Below, one piece after another: positions 10,568 through 23,411 of a DNA stretch of 64,000 nt. The position numbers and the translations under genes were made by a program. Source of the stretch: Corallium rubrum. Its lineage: Eukaryota; Cnidaria; Anthozoa; Scleralcyonacea; Coralliidae. How positions within the stretch are numbered: position 1 is the first letter of the stretch; every line of letters starts with the position of its first letter. Below the pieces are notes generated by a model. It did not search any database, was not told the origin of the DNA, and was given only the letters and a program-made list of their open reading frames with translations. The stretch spans positions 13,468,468 to 13,532,467 of the forward strand of contig OZ036005.1 in the NCBI GenBank assembly GCA_964035015.1. Reading direction: 5' to 3'.

Positions 10568-11272
10568 ATGGCAGCTGCAATATCGAACCCGAATGTTGTT
10601 GGTCCTATGGAGTGGACAAATGCACATGACATTGCTCTGTGCAGAGAAATTCTTTTGACGAACCCATTCAAAGCAAAGAAAAAGACAATCCCAAGGGCGA
10701 GGTTATGGGAAGAAGTTGCATCAAATGTAAATAAGATGACTATCACAAAATTCAGTACGTCTCAGCGAGGTGTTCGCGATCGCTACACGAGAATTTCAAA
10801 AAAATTTCGAGCAAGAATGGCAGAAGAACGTCGAGCTAGTGGCATCTCACCTGAAACAAGCGAATTAGACGTCTTGCTGGAAGAACTCGTGGAGCTAGAA
10901 GATTCGTGTTATGAGGAAGCTGAAGAAAATGCAAGAAAAGCGGAACAGGAGAAAGAGAAAGCGGTAGATTTGCGTATGAAAGCAATGGAAAGAATTTCAG
11001 AAACACAAAAAAGAAAAAACGATGGAGACGAGCAGGTGAAAACAAAGACCAGAAAGTCAGGTAATGAAACCATTGCTTACTTAGTGGATAAAGGAATGAG
11101 AGACGCCGAGCTGAAGAAGCAGGAATTAGAGCTCAGAAAGGCTGAACTTGACGCTGAGAAAAACAGGCATGATGAAATGGCTAAGAATCAAAATAATTTA
11201 CTCACTATTATGTCTGAGCAGAACAGAATGATGTTGGAACTAATGGGAAAGCTTGCGGGAAACCAAAAGTAA
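10568..11272 (+). CDS. Myb/SANT-like accessory protein of the Harbinger transposon
   Basis: The predicted protein has 234 residues. The N-terminal 85 residues form a Myb/SANT-like (trihelix-type) DNA-binding domain with the pattern MEWTNAHDIALCREIL, a W at RLWEEVA, then RGVRDRYTRISKKF. Residues about 90-230 are highly charged and should form coiled coil, with long runs of E/K/R and two helical blocks (EEAEENARKAEQEKEKA; AELKKQELELRKAEL). In studied Harbinger elements the Myb-like protein binds the transposase, helps carry it into the nucleus and binds the element ends. The ATG follows a stop-rich region and a likely promoter between the left end and 10567. AATAAA at 11485-11490 is a plausible poly(A) signal. 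The frame is intact and lacks introns. Confidence 0.85.
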   Translation: MAAAISNPNVVGPMEWTNAHDIALCREILLTNPFKAKKKTIPRARLWEEVASNVNKMTITKFSTSQRGVRDRYTRISKKFRARMAEERRASGISPETSELDVLLEELVELEDSCYEEAEENARKAEQEKEKAVDLRMKAMERISETQKRKNDGDEQVKTKTRKSGNETIAYLVDKGMRDAELKKQELELRKAELDAEKNRHDEMAKNQNNLLTIMSEQNRMMLELMGKLAGNQK

Positions 11273-12218
11273 GCTTTATAAATGTTATTGACATATGTTG
11301 AAACAATATGTTTGATATATTGTTATTTTTATCACAAAGTGAACAGCCACAGTACTGATGTGATTTGTAAAACTACATATATTATGAAGTAACAACATGA
11401 ATGTTTAGTTTTAGTTTTTATTACCTTTTTAAGTGTAATGTTATTTTAGTCTATATATTTTGTTATTTACAATGATGTTATGTTAATAAAATTTGAGTTG
11501 CTCTTGGTCTACACCAGCGCTTATAGAATTTATACTGTCAGTAAACATGCATTGTGTAGTTTCAGAAATTATCCATCCCCCTAGGAAGGAATTTGACATG
11601 CAATGTTAAACACCAAAAATGAAAATAGTTGCAATGCATGTAGGGTAGTCAAATATTCACAAGTAGATTTTAACATTTCATCATCTAAACTTTATAAATT
11701 GTTTTTTAAGTTTATATTTCTATTTTAAATTATGAAGTTAAACTTTAAAAACAATAATTACACCAGTCACTAATGAAATTGAGTGATTTTCCCTCAACGT
11801 ATTGACAGTATTTTAATGGGACCTGCAGGACCAGATGATAAACCAATTTCCTACCCCCAGGCAGTGCTGGGCTACATTTCCTCAGGGGTTGCCTGGGGGT
11901 ATGTGGTCACAGCAAGATTTGAACCATGAATTATATGGATGCCATAGATATGACAAATTTGGAATGGCCTTTTTTAGGTGGGGTGTAGCATGCAAATACA
12001 TCCATGCTCCACCCACTGTAAGGCATAGGTGAGAAACAAGTGTATTCGCAGGCTATATGGAGCATGGATATGTTTTGGAACTTGGATATTTACAGGCATA
12101 TAAAATACAATAGCTTAACTGTTCATATTAAACAAGTATAACACTATCAAAAGCTTATATAGTAAAATTACTGTTTGCCGTTATACCTTGATATGCATTT
12201 TCCTGGTAGTGTGGTTCC
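11273..12218. other. Non-coding interior of the Harbinger element
   Basis: The sequence between the two convergent 3-prime ends holds no further frame with recognisable content. It includes the poly(A) signal of the Myb-like gene (11485-11490). Confidence 0.6.
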
Positions 12219-13861
12219 TTATGAAAAATATTCTTGAATTGAAGGGGGGGTCATGTTAAAATACTTAGCTGTTTGATTTCCATAAAGGCAGGTAATTGCA
12301 TTTCTTATCAGGATACATACAATATACATTTTCCCAACACAACTAAGGCCTATTTTTAAATTATTTTTGAAATCAAGGAATTTGAATGACCTTGTTACAT
12401 CTCCAAAAAGCCACTCTACAGATACTCTTACAGAACTCATGGACTTATTGAATGCTTGCATGTCAGCTGTGAGAGGTACATTTCTAAATGGTGCCATAAG
12501 CTGTTGTCTCAGTGGATATGCTGGATCGCCATAAATGCACATAGGAACACCAACTGGTGATATGGCATTGTCTTCAAGTAATTCTAAAAGGCCAGACTCT
12601 CGCAACATGGCCGAATCGTGTTTTTTTCCTTCTATAAAAAATAAATGGCTATAGTATAAATTAACTTTTAAAATAATGTATAAAATAATGTTTTATTAAT
12701 TATTAAATATTTTGACTTATTTAGTATGTTAACCTTTTTTTCAATATCTATCATCCCCCCCCCCCCCCCCCCCAAAGAAAAAAAAAAAAGACAAGGAATG
12801 TGAGTGTTGCCTGTATGACTTGACACTTATTTTTGTATAAAATTCAAAATGAAAACCATAAACAGCTAAATTCAGTTATTTGTAAACCAAGTTGTAACAC
12901 AAAATGTCAATCAACAAGTTAAGTTCCCATGCCTATATATATAGCTGGGTTTTTTGCTATAATTATATTTATATACTTTGTTGAATCGGTATAGTTGAAT
13001 CCATCACGTTTACCCATCCCAGAGTAAAGTATATTGTATAAATCAACTTGTACATGTTAAAATTTATGGTACAGTAAGTTCTTGGTAATGTAAAATGGTG
13101 GAGGTTAGATCTAGTGTTAGTTTTATGGTTGGGTTTACTTTCAGTGTCATGTTTAGTCAGGCTGGGTTAATCATACTCTGCGTAAAACTTGACATACCTA
13201 CTGGACCATATACATGAGCAATTAATCCATTTGGGATGGCTACTGCTTGAAATTTTAATGCATGTACTCGCTTGTGCCCATTGTATACGACTCTTTGATG
13301 TTTGGTTGGTCTGCATATTGTACGCACAGTTCCGTCAACAAATGCAAAACAATTGTCAAGCGCTGCTCCCTTTATGTAAATGGCATCTGCATAATTTTGA
13401 AGTGCTGCTGGGTGTAGTAACTGGTTGTTCCATTCTGTAACTAGGTGGCCATGAGCTTCATAGATATGGTCTATCACCTGATTTGTTATCATACTGAGCT
13501 CAGGAACTGGTCTACCGAATCGATACATCATGTCACTATACCTACACGGATAGGCCATTCGTTTGAGAACCATGCATAGCCCCTCAATACCGTTTGCAAC
13601 GGATCTCTGATGACATTTGATGAAGTTTGGAAGGCGAAGGACGTCAACCAGAACAGGAATGTCATTTTTCTCAATTCTAAATTCAGCTTTACATTCTGCT
13701 TCCTCCATAGCATCCAAGTTAAAACGTTCATACAAATCGTGTGAAAAATCTGGATTTCGTGATTTTACTTCGTCTAACAGAAGTAACAATTCTTCATCTG
13801 AGATATAACCCGATTCGTGAGCTATCAAAGCCATACTTCTCGCGGTTTTAAAGGAAGACAT
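12219..13861 (-). CDS. Harbinger DDE transposase, two exons
   Basis: Exon 1 is 13861-13198 and exon 2 is 12631-12219, separated by a 566-bp intron (12632-13197) with donor GTATGT and acceptor TATAG. The split codon gives Glu and restores the family sequence GPVEGKKHD at the join. The spliced frame is 1,077 nt, 358 residues, with no stop. The catalytic triad is visible: D176 in FVDGT, D257 in GDPAYP and E294 in VEWLFG. N-terminal residues about 60-160 form the helix-rich region usual before the DDE_Tnp_4 domain. Without splicing the frame runs into an intronic stop. The gene lies convergent to the Myb-like gene, with its start close to the right terminal repeat. Nothing suggests it is dead. 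Confidence 0.9.
12632..13197 (-). other. Intron of the Harbinger transposase
   Basis: The intron is bounded by GT (minus strand, 13197) and AG (12632). It contains a poly-C run at about 12747-12772 and AT-rich filler. The join is supported by conserved protein sequence on both sides. Confidence 0.85.
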
Positions 13862-14172
13862 GGATAGTTCTACGCCAGACGTTCGTGAGGAACAACAACA
13901 GTGCTTAACCTTTTAAGTTTCGCGCGAAAACGCCGTCCTCGATCCAGTTTCTTTGCGCGGACATCGCGGTCGCGTTGTCAAAAACGCCTGGTGCTTAAGC
14001 TCTCTAATATATTCGTATCACAGAATAACAAATCAGAAGCGGTGCCTGGATTCAGGGTGCATTGACGTCATCAGTATTAAATTTTTGCAGTCGAGTCGCA
14101 GACGCTACTTAGGGGGGGGGGGGGGGGGGGAAGCCCAAAGTATGCAGGAGCTTTCGCAGACTATGCAGTTTT

Positions 14173-17100
14173 AGACTGGTTTTAAATTGTTTTGTCCACA
14201 CAAGTTAGTTTTACACTGGTTTTACACTGTTAGGTTCCCACGACGTAGTTATAGGCCGGTTTTACACTTTCCGCTCTCCAGAATGTAGTTTTAGACTGGT
14301 TTTACGCTTCTAAGTCCCCACAACGCAGTTTTAGGCAGGTTTTACACTTTTTTGTCCCCACAATGTTGTTTTAGACTGTATTTGCACTTTTAGGTCAGCA
14401 CAAGGTAGTTTTTGACTGGTTTTACACTTTTAGGTCCCCATAACACAGTTTTATGCGGGTTTTACACTTTTCGGTCCCCAGAACGTTGTTTTAGACAGGT
14501 TTTAAACTTTCTGGTCCCCACAATGCTGTTTTAGACTGGTTTACACTTTTAGGTCTCCACAACGCAGTTTTAGGCGGTTTTACACTTTTTGGTCCCGAGA
14601 ACGTTGTTTTGAACTGGTTTTACGCTTTTGGTTCACCACAATGCAGTTGTAGATTGATTTTAGACTTTTGGGTCCCCACTATGCTGTTTTAGACTGGTTT
14701 TACACGTTTAGGTCCCCGAAAGGTAGTTAAAGACTGGTTTTACACTTTTAGGTCCCAACTAGGTAGTTTTAGACTGGTTTTACATTTTTATGTACCCACA
14801 ACACAGTTTGAGGCGGGTTTTACACTTTTTTGTCCCCAGAACGTTGTTTTAGACTGGTTTACACTTTTAGGTCCCATAACGTAGTTTTAGACTGGTTTTA
14901 CGCTTTTAGTTCATCACAATGCTGTTTTAGACTGGTTTTACACATTTTTGTCCCAAAACGTTGTTTTAGACTGATTTTACACTTTTAAACTTGTTTTGCA
15001 GCTTTAGGTCCACACAATGCTCTTTTAGATTGGTTTTACACTTTTAGGTCCCCACAAGGTAGTTTTAGGCTGCTTTAACACTTAGGTCCCCACAAGGTAA
15101 TTTTAGATTCCTTTTACAAATTTAGGTCCATACAATGCTATTTTAGACTGGTTTTTCACTTTTAGATGTAGTTTTAAACTGGTTTTACATTTTTAAGTCC
15201 CAACAATTCTGTTTTAAACTGGATTTACACTTTTAGTTTCCCACAACGTAGTTATAGGCTGGTTTTACACTATCTGCTCCCCAGAACGTAGTTTTGGACT
15301 ACTTTTAACTTTTGGGTCCCCACAACGTAGTTATACGCTGGTTTTACACTTTCTGGTCCCCAGAACGTAGTTTTAGACTACTTTTAACTTTTGGGTCCCC
15401 ACAACGTAGTTATACGCTGGTTTTACACTTTCTGGTCCCCAGAACGTAGTTTTAGGCAGGTTTTACACTTTTAAGTCCCCACAAGATAATTTTAGACTGG
15501 TTTTACACATTCTACTTCCAAGAACATAGGCTTAGACTGGTTTCACACCTTTAGGTCCCCACAACCTAGTCTTAGACTGGTTTTACGCATTTAGGTCCCC
15601 ACAACGCAGTTTTAGAAGGGTTTTACACTTTTTTGTCCCCACAATGTTGTTTTAGACTGTATTTACACTTTTAGGTCCCCACAAGGTAGTTTTAGACTGG
15701 TTTTACACTTTTATATCCCGACAATGTAATTTTCGACTGGTTTTACACTTTTAGGTCCCCATAAGGTAGTTTTAGACTGGTTTTAAACTTTTAGGTCCCC
15801 CACAACGCAATTTTAAGCGGGTTTTACACTTTTTTGTCCCCAGAACGGTGTTTTAGACTGGTCTTACACTTTTATATCCCCACAATGTAGTTTTCGACTG
15901 GTTTTACACTTTTAGGTCCCCACAAGGTAGTTTTAGACTGGTTTTAAACTTTTAGGTCCCCCACAACGCAATTTTAGACGAGTTTTATACTTTTTTGTCC
16001 CCAGAACGGTGTTTTAGACTGGTTTTACACTTTTAGGTCCCCACAACGTTAATTTAGACTGATTTTACACTTTTAAATTTGTTTTACAGCTTTAGGTCCC
16101 CACAATGCTCTTTTAGATTGGTTTTACACTTTTAGGTCCCCACAAGGTAACTTTAGACTGGTTTTACACTTTCTAGTTCCAAGAACGTAGGTTTAGACTG
16201 GTTTCACACTTTTAGGTCCCCACAGCCTAGTCTTACACTGATTTTACCCTTTTAGGTCACCACAATGCAGTTTTAGAAGAGTTTTACACTTTTAGGTCCC
16301 CACAAGGTAGTTTTAGACTGGTTTTACACTTTTAGGTCCCCACAAGGTAGTTTTAGACTGGCTTTACACTTTTATGTCCCACAAGGTAGTTTTAGAATGG
16401 TTTTACACTTTTACAACACCACAAGGTAGTTTTAGGCTGGTTTTATACTTTTAGGTCCACACAACGCAGTTTTAAGCGGGTTTTACACTTTTTTGTCCCC
16501 AGAACTTTGTTTTAGACTTGTTTACACTTTTAGGCCCCACAAGGTAACTTTAGACTGGTTTTACACTTTCTACTTCCTAGAACGTAAATTTAGACTGGTT
16601 TCACACTTTTAGGTCCCAACAACCTAGTCTTAGACTGGTTTTACGCTTTTTGGTCCCCACAACGCAGCTTAAGGAGGGTTTTACACTTTTTTGTCCCCAC
16701 AACGTTGTTTTAGACTGTATTTACACTTTTAAGTCCCCACAAGGTAGTTTTAGACTAGTTTTACACTTTTGTCTCCCCACAAGGTAGTTTAAGAATGGTT
16801 TTACACTTTTAGTTCCCCAAAAGGTAGTTTTAAGCTGGTTTTATACTTTTAGGTCCCCACAACGCTGTTTTAGGCGTTTTACACTTTCTTGTTCCCACAA
16901 TGTTGTTTTAGAAGGGTTTTAAACTTTTTTGTCCCCAAAACGTAGTCTTAGACTGGTTTTACACTTTTAGGTCCCCACAAGGTAATTTTAGACTGGTTTT
17001 ACACTTTCTACTTCGAAGAACGTAACTTTAGACTGGTTTCGCACTTTTAAGTCCCCACAAACTAGTCTTAGACTGGTTTTACGCTTTTAGGTCCCCACAA

Positions 17101-20100
17101 CGCAGTTTTAGGAGGGTTTTACACTTTTTTTTCCCACAACGTTGTTTTAGACTGTATTTAAACTTTTAGGTCCCCAAAAGGTAGTTTTAGACTGGTTTTA
17201 CACTTTTATGTCCGCACAAGGTAGTTTTAGACTGCTTTTACACTTTTAGGTCCCCACAAGGTAGTTTTAGACTGGTTCTGCATTTTTTTTGTCACAACAA
17301 GGTAGTTTGAGACTGGTTTTACACTTTTACGTCCCCACAAGGTTATTTTAGACTGGTTTTATACTTTTAGGTCCCCACAATGTAGTTTTACACTGATTTT
17401 ACGCCTTTAGGTCCCCACAACGTAGTTTTAGGTGGGTTTTACACTTTTTTCCCCCCACAATGTTGTTTTATTGTCCCCATAAGTTAGTTTTCGACTGGTT
17501 TTACACTTTCTGCTTCCAAGATCGTAGTTTTAGACTGGTTTTACACTTTTAGGTCCCCCACAACGTAGTCTTAGACTGCTTTTACGCGCTTAGGTCCCCA
17601 CAACGCAGTTTTAGGCGGGTTTTACACTTTTTGACCCCCCCCCCCCCAATGTTGTTTTTTGTCCCCACAAGGTAATTTTCGACTGATTTTACACTTTTAG
17701 GTCCCCACAAGGTAGTTTTAGACTGGTTTTACACCTTAAGTCACAAAACGTTGTTTTAGACTGGTCTTACACTTTTAGGTCCCCTCAACGTAGCTTTAGA
17801 CTGGTTTTACGCTTTTAGTTCATCACAATGCTGTTTTAGACTGGTTTTACACTTTTAGGTCCCCACAAGGTAGTTTTAAGCTGGTTTTACACTTTTAGGT
17901 CACCACAAGGTACTTTTAGACTGGTTTTACACTTTTAGGTCCCCACAAGGTAGTTTTAGACTGGTTTTACACTTTTAGTTCCCCACAAGGTAGTTTTAGA
18001 CTGGTTTCACACATTAAGTCCCAAAACGTTGTTTTAGACTGGTTTTACACTTTTAGGTCCCGACAACGCAGTTTTAGACCGGTTTTACGCTTTTAGTTCA
18101 TCACAATGCTGTTTTAGATTGGTTTTACACTTTTTTGTCCCCAAAACGTAGTCTCAGACTGGTTTTACACTTTCTGCTTCCAAGACCGTAGTTTTAGGCT
18201 GGTTTAGCACTTTTAGGATCCCCACAACGTAGTCTTAGACTGCTCTTACGCGTTTAGGTCCCCACAACGCAGTTTTAGGAGGGTTTTACACTTTTTGACC
18301 CACAACGTTGTTTTAGACTGTATTTACACTTTTATATCCCCACAAGGTAGTTTTAGACTGGTTTTACACTTTTAGGTCACCACAAGGTACTTTTAGACTG
18401 GTTTTACACTTTTAGGTCTCCACAAGATAGTTTTAGACTGGTTTTACACTTTTTAGTCCCCACAAGGTAGTTTTAGACTGGTTTCACACATTAAGTCCCA
18501 AAACGTTGTTTTAGACTGGTTTTACACTTTTAGGTCCCAACAACTTAGTTTTAGACTGGTTTTACGCTTTTAGTTCATCACAATGCTGTTTTAGATTGGT
18601 TTTACACTTTTTTGTCCCCAAAACGTAGTCTCAGACTGGTTTTACACTTTGAATTGTACACTTTCTAGTTCCAAGAACGTAGCTTTAGACTGGTTTCGCA
18701 CTTTTTGTCCCCACAACGCAGTTTTAAGAGGGTTTTACACTTTTTTGTCCCCACAACGTTGTTTTAGACTGCATCTACACTTTTAGGTCCCCTCAAGGTA
18801 GTTTTAGACTTGTTTTACACTTTTATGTCCCCACAAGGTAGTTTTAGACTGGTTTTACATTTTTAGGTCCCCACAAGGTAGTTTTAGACTGGTTTTACAC
18901 TTTTATTTCGCAACTAGGTAGTTTTAGACTGGTTTTACACTTTTACGTCCCCCAAGATAATTTTAGACTGGTTTTACACTTTCAACTTCCAATTAGAACG
19001 TAGGTTTAGACTGGTTTCACACTTTTAGGTCCCAACAACGCTGTTTTAGCCGGGTTTTACACTTTTTTGTCCCCACAATGTTGTTTCAGACTGTATTTAC
19101 ACTTTTAGGTCCCCACAAGGTAGTTTTAGACTGGTTTTACACTTTTATGTCCCCATAAGGTAGTTTTAGACTGGTTTTACACCTTTTTGTCCCGCAAGGT
19201 AGTTTTAGGCTGGTTTTATACATTTAGCCTAGGTCCCCACAACGCAGTTTTAGGCGGGTTTTACACTTTCTTGTTCCCAGAACGTTGTTTTAGACAGGTT
19301 TTACACTTTTTCGTCCCCAAAACGTGGTCTTAGACTGGTTTTACACTTTTAGGTCCCCACAACGTAATTTTAGACTGGCTTTACACTTTCTACTTCCAAG
19401 AACGTAGCTATAGACTAGTTTCGCACTGTTTGTTCCCCACAACGCAGTTTTAGGAGGGGTTTACACTTTTTTGTCCCCATAGCGTTGTTTTAGACTGCAT
19501 TTACACTTTTATATCCCCACAAGATAGTTTTAGGCTGGTTTTACCATTTTCGGTCCCCACAAGATAGTTTTAGGCTGGTTTTACACTTTTATGTCCCCAC
19601 AAGGTAGTTTTAGACTGGTTTTACAATTTTAGGTCCCCACAAGGTAGTTTCAGGCGAGTTTTACACTTTTTGGTCCCAGAACGTTGTTTTAGACTGGTTT
19701 TACGCTTTTAGGTCCCCACAACGCAGTTTTAGGCGGATTGTACCCTCCCCCCCCTCCCACACACACACACAATGTTGTTTTGTTGTCCCCGCAAGGTAGT
19801 TTTCGACTGCTTTTACACTTTTAAGTCCCCACAAGGTAGTTTTAGACTGGTTTTACACTTTTAGGCCCCCACAACGCAGTTTTAGGCGGGTTTTACACCT
19901 TTTTTCTTCCCAGAACGTTGTTTTAGGCAGGTTTTACACTTTTAGGTCCCCACAACGTAGTCTTACACTGGTTTTACGCTTTCAGTTCATCACAATTCCG
20001 TTTTAGACGGGTTTTACACTTTTTGGTCCCAAAAAGTTGATTTAGACTGATATTAGACTTTTAAACTGGTTTTACCGATTTAGGTCCCCAAAATGCTCTT

Positions 20101-22361
20101 TTAGATTTGTTTTACACTTTTAAGTCCCCGCAAGGTAATTTTAGACTGGTTTTACACTTTCTGCTTCCAAGAACGTAGGTTTAGACTGGTTTCACACTTT
20201 TAGGTCCCCACAACCTAGTCTTAGACTGGTTTTACGCTTTGAGGTCCCCACAACGCAGTTTTAGGAGGTTTTACACTTTTTTGTCCCCACAATGTTGTTT
20301 TAGACTGTATTTACACTTTTAGGTCCCCACAAGGTAGTTTTAGACTGGTTTTTCACTTTTACGTCCCCACAACGCAGTTTTAGGCGGGTTTTACACTTTC
20401 TTGTTTCCAGAACGTTGTTTCAGACAGGTTTTACACTTTTTCGTCCCTACAACGTAGTCTTAGACTGGTTTTACGCTTTTAGGTAACCACAAGGCAGTTT
20501 TCGATTGGTTTTGCACTTTTAGGTCCCCACAAGGTAGTTTTAGACTGGTTTTACACTTTTAGGTCCCCCACAACGCAGTTTCAGGCGAGTTTTACACTTT
20601 TTGGTCCCCAGAACGTTGTTTTAGACTGGTTTTACACTTTTAGGTCCCCACAACGTTGATTTAGACTGATTTTACACTTTCAAACTTGCTTTACAGCTTT
20701 AGGTCCCCACAATGCTCTTTTAGATTGGTTTTACACTTTTAGGTCCCCACAAGGTAATTTTAGACAGGTTTTACACTTTCTACTTCCTGGAGCGTAGCTT
20801 TAGACTGGTTTCGCACTTTTAGGTCGCCACAACCTAGTCTTAGACTGGTTTTACGCTTTTAGGTCCCCACAACGCAGTTTTAGGAGGGTTTTACACTTTT
20901 TTGTCCCCATAACATTGTTTTAGACTGTATTTACACTTTTAGATCCCCACAAGGTAGTTTTAGACTGGTTTTACACTTTTAGGTCCCCACAAGGTACTTT
21001 TAGACTGGTTTTACACTTTTATGTCGCAACAAGGTAGATTTAGGCTGGTGTTACACTTTTACGTCCCCACAGATTAGTTTTAGGCTTGTATTATACTTTT
21101 AGGTACCCACAAGGTAGTTTTAGGCTGGTTTTATACTTTTAGGTCCCCACAAAGTACTTTTAGACTGTATTTACACTGTTAGGTCCCCACAAGGTAGTTT
21201 TAGACTGGTTTTTCACTTTTACGTCCCCACAACGCAGTTTTAGGCGGGTTTTACACTTTCTTGTTTCCGGAACGTTGTTTTAGCCAGGTTTTACACTTTT
21301 TAGTCCCCACAACGTAGTCTTAAACTGGTTTTACGCTTTTAGATCCCCCAACGCAATTTTAGGTGGGTTTTACACTTTTTTGTCCGCAGAACGTTGTTTT
21401 AGACTGGTTTTACACTTTTAGGTCGCCACAATGCTCTTTTAAATTGGTTTTACACTTTAAGTCCCCACAAGGTAATTTTAGACTGGTTTCACACTTTTAG
21501 GTCCCAACAACCCAGCCTTAGTATGGTTTTACGCTTTTAGGTCCCCACAACGCAGTTTTAGGAGGGTTTTACACTTTTTTGTCCCCACAACGTTGTTTTA
21601 GACTGTATTTACACTTTTAAGTAGCCACAAGGTAGTTTTAGACTGGTTTTAAACTTTTATGTCCCCACAAGGTAGTTTTAGACTGGTTTTACACTTTTAG
21701 GTCCCCACAAGGTAGTTTTAGGCTGGTTTTATACTTTTAGGTCCCCACAACGCAGTTTTAGGTGGGTTTTACACTTTTTTGTCCCCACAACGTTGTTTTA
21801 GACTGTAGTTACACTTTTATGTCCCCACAAGGTAGTTTTAGGCTGGTTTTATACTTTAGGTCCCCACAACGCAGTTTTAGGCGGGTTTTACACTTTCTTG
21901 TTCCCAGATTGTTGTTCTAGACAGGGTTTACACTTTTTGGTCCCCAAAACGTGGTCTTAGACTGGTTTTACGCTTTTAGGCCCCCACAAGGTAATTTCAG
22001 ACTGGTTCTACACTTTCTGCTTCCAAGAGCGTAGTTTTAGACTGCTTTTACGCGTTTAGGTCCCCACACCGCAATTTTAGGCGGGTTTTACACTCTTTGT
22101 CCCCCACAATGTTGTTTTTTGTCCACACAATGTAGTTTTCGACTGGTTTTGCACTTTTAGGTCCGCACAAGGTAGTTTTAGGCTGCTTTTACACTTAGGT
22201 CTCCACAAGGTAGTTTTAGATTCCTTTTACACATTTAGGTCCACACAATGCTATTTTAGACTGGTCTTACACTTTTAGGTGTAGTTTTAAACTGATTTTA
22301 CGCTTTTTGTTCCCCACAGCGTAGTTATAAGCTGGTTTTACACTTTTGGGTCCCCACAACG
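14173..22361. repeat. 40-bp satellite, block 2 (about 205 units)
   Basis: This is the longest uninterrupted stretch of the array, 8.2 kb. Unit variants recur in fixed order; for example an ACAACGCAG unit with TTTTAGGCGGG is followed by an AGAACGTTG or ACAATGTTG unit again and again, and strings of ACAAGGTAG units recur between them. That is the sign of higher-order repeat units of several hundred bases. C-rich interruptions appear at 17632-17647 and 19744-19770. Units in the middle are more alike than those near the edges, as expected for homogenisation by unequal exchange. No gene is embedded. Confidence 0.95.
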
Positions 22362-22634
22362 TACCAGGTGATCTGACCGTGAGGGAAAGGCCTGGAACTA
22401 GCAACCTAATAGAAATCCATTTTGCTGTATTGAATAACTTATTTCTTTCATTTTCCTTTATCAAACTGGTTGAAACTTTGTATTTATGTTCAGTGTTGAA
22501 AATGATAAGTCTATGCTAAATTTGGGAACAAAATAAAGTATATTTCACGAGATATTAAATAGTTTAATTCGAAAAATGGATTTCTATTTGACAACTAGTC
22601 CCAGTCCTTTTCCGTGTTTTCAGATCACCTGGTA
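22362..22634. mobile_element. 269-bp MITE with CCAGGTGATCTGA ends and TA duplication
   Basis: The element (22364-22632) has inverted ends CCAGGTGATCTGA and TCAGATCACCTGG. It is flanked by TA on both sides (22362-22363 and 22633-22634). Deleting it and one TA rebuilds a normal satellite junction, CACAACGTAGTTATAGG. A 2-bp TA duplication fits the Tc1/mariner supergroup, though other TA-inserting families are possible. The subterminal GGCCTGGAACTAG and AGTCC stretches show further weak inversion. There is no transposase. Confidence 0.8.
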
Positions 22635-23411
22635 GTTATAGGTGGTTTTACACTTTCTGGTCCCCAGAACGTAGTTTTAGACTGTTTTTTCCCTTTTAGG
22701 TCCCCACAACGTAGTCCTGGTTTTACGCTTTTAATTCAACACAATGCTGTTTTAGACTGGTTTTACACTTTTAGGTCCACAGGTAGTTTTAGACTGATTT
22801 TACACTTTTACGTCCCCACAACGCAGTTTTAGCCGGGTTTTGCACTTTTTTGTCCCAAAACGATGTTTTAGACTGGTTTTACACTTTTAGGTCCCCACAA
22901 CGCAGTTTTCGGTGGGTTTTTCACTTTTTGGTTCCAAAACGTTGCTTTTGACTGATTTTTTTTTTTGTTCCCACAAGGTAGTTTTAGGCTGCTTTTACAT
23001 TCAGGTCCCCTCAATGTAGTTTTAGATTTCTTTCACATATTTACGTCCACACAATGCTATTTTAGACAGATTTTACACTTCTTGGTGTCTTTTTAAACTG
23101 ATTTTACACTTTTAGGTCCCCACAATGCTGTTTTAAACTGGTTTTACACTTTTAGTTCACCACAACGTTAGTTATAGGCTGGTTTCACACTTTCTAGTCC
23201 CCAAAATGTAGTTTTAGACTGATTTTACACTTTTGGGTGCCCACAACGTAGTCTTGGACTGGTTTTACGCTTATAGTTCACCACAATGCTGTTTTAGACT
23301 GGTTTTACACTTTTAGGTCCCCAAAAGGAAGTTTCAGTCCGGTTTTACATTTTTGGGACCCCACACTGCTGTTTTAGGTGGGTTTTACACTTTTTGGTCT
23401 CCACTATGTTG
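22635..23411. repeat. 40-bp satellite, block 3
   Basis: Same unit and orientation as block 2, more diverged, lying between the TA MITE and the Helentron-like insertion. Confidence 0.95.

Larger units (their letters stand above)
10303..14008. mobile_element. PIF/Harbinger DNA transposon, apparently autonomous
   Basis: The element spans 10306-14005 (3,700 bp). Its terminal inverted repeats are identical over 40 bp and begin AGAGAGCTTAAGCACC. The target duplication is AAT (10303-10305 and 14006-14008). Removing the element and one AAT restores the right arm of the surrounding foldback, which then matches the left arm exactly at that point. It holds two convergent genes, a Myb/SANT-like gene (10568-11272, plus) and a two-exon transposase (12219-13861, minus); this two-gene design is characteristic of PIF/Harbinger. 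A shorter non-autonomous relative with the same ends is at 29573-29875. Confidence 0.95.
9664..14172. mobile_element. 785-bp foldback element (MULE-like ends), split by a Harbinger transposon
   Basis: The element starts AGCCTGCGAAAGC (9675) and ends GCTTTCGCAGACT (14162). Arms of about 375 bp are complementary: the left is 9675-10050; the right is 10085-10302 continued at 14006-14162. Each arm carries a homopolymer, C at 9709-9727 and G at 14113-14130. Flanks ATGCAGTTTTT (9664-9674) and ATGCAGTTTT (14163-14172) are a duplication of about 10 bp with one T slipped; the satellite unit has this word once, so the second copy is a true duplication. Long arms plus a 9-11 bp duplication suggest the Mutator group, but there is no transposase to prove it. 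Confidence 0.7.

Noticed and set aside
12740..12790. Assembly gap or sequencing artefact at the poly-C run
   Set aside because: Similar homopolymers occur elsewhere in the window, and the run lies in an intron without disturbing the gene.
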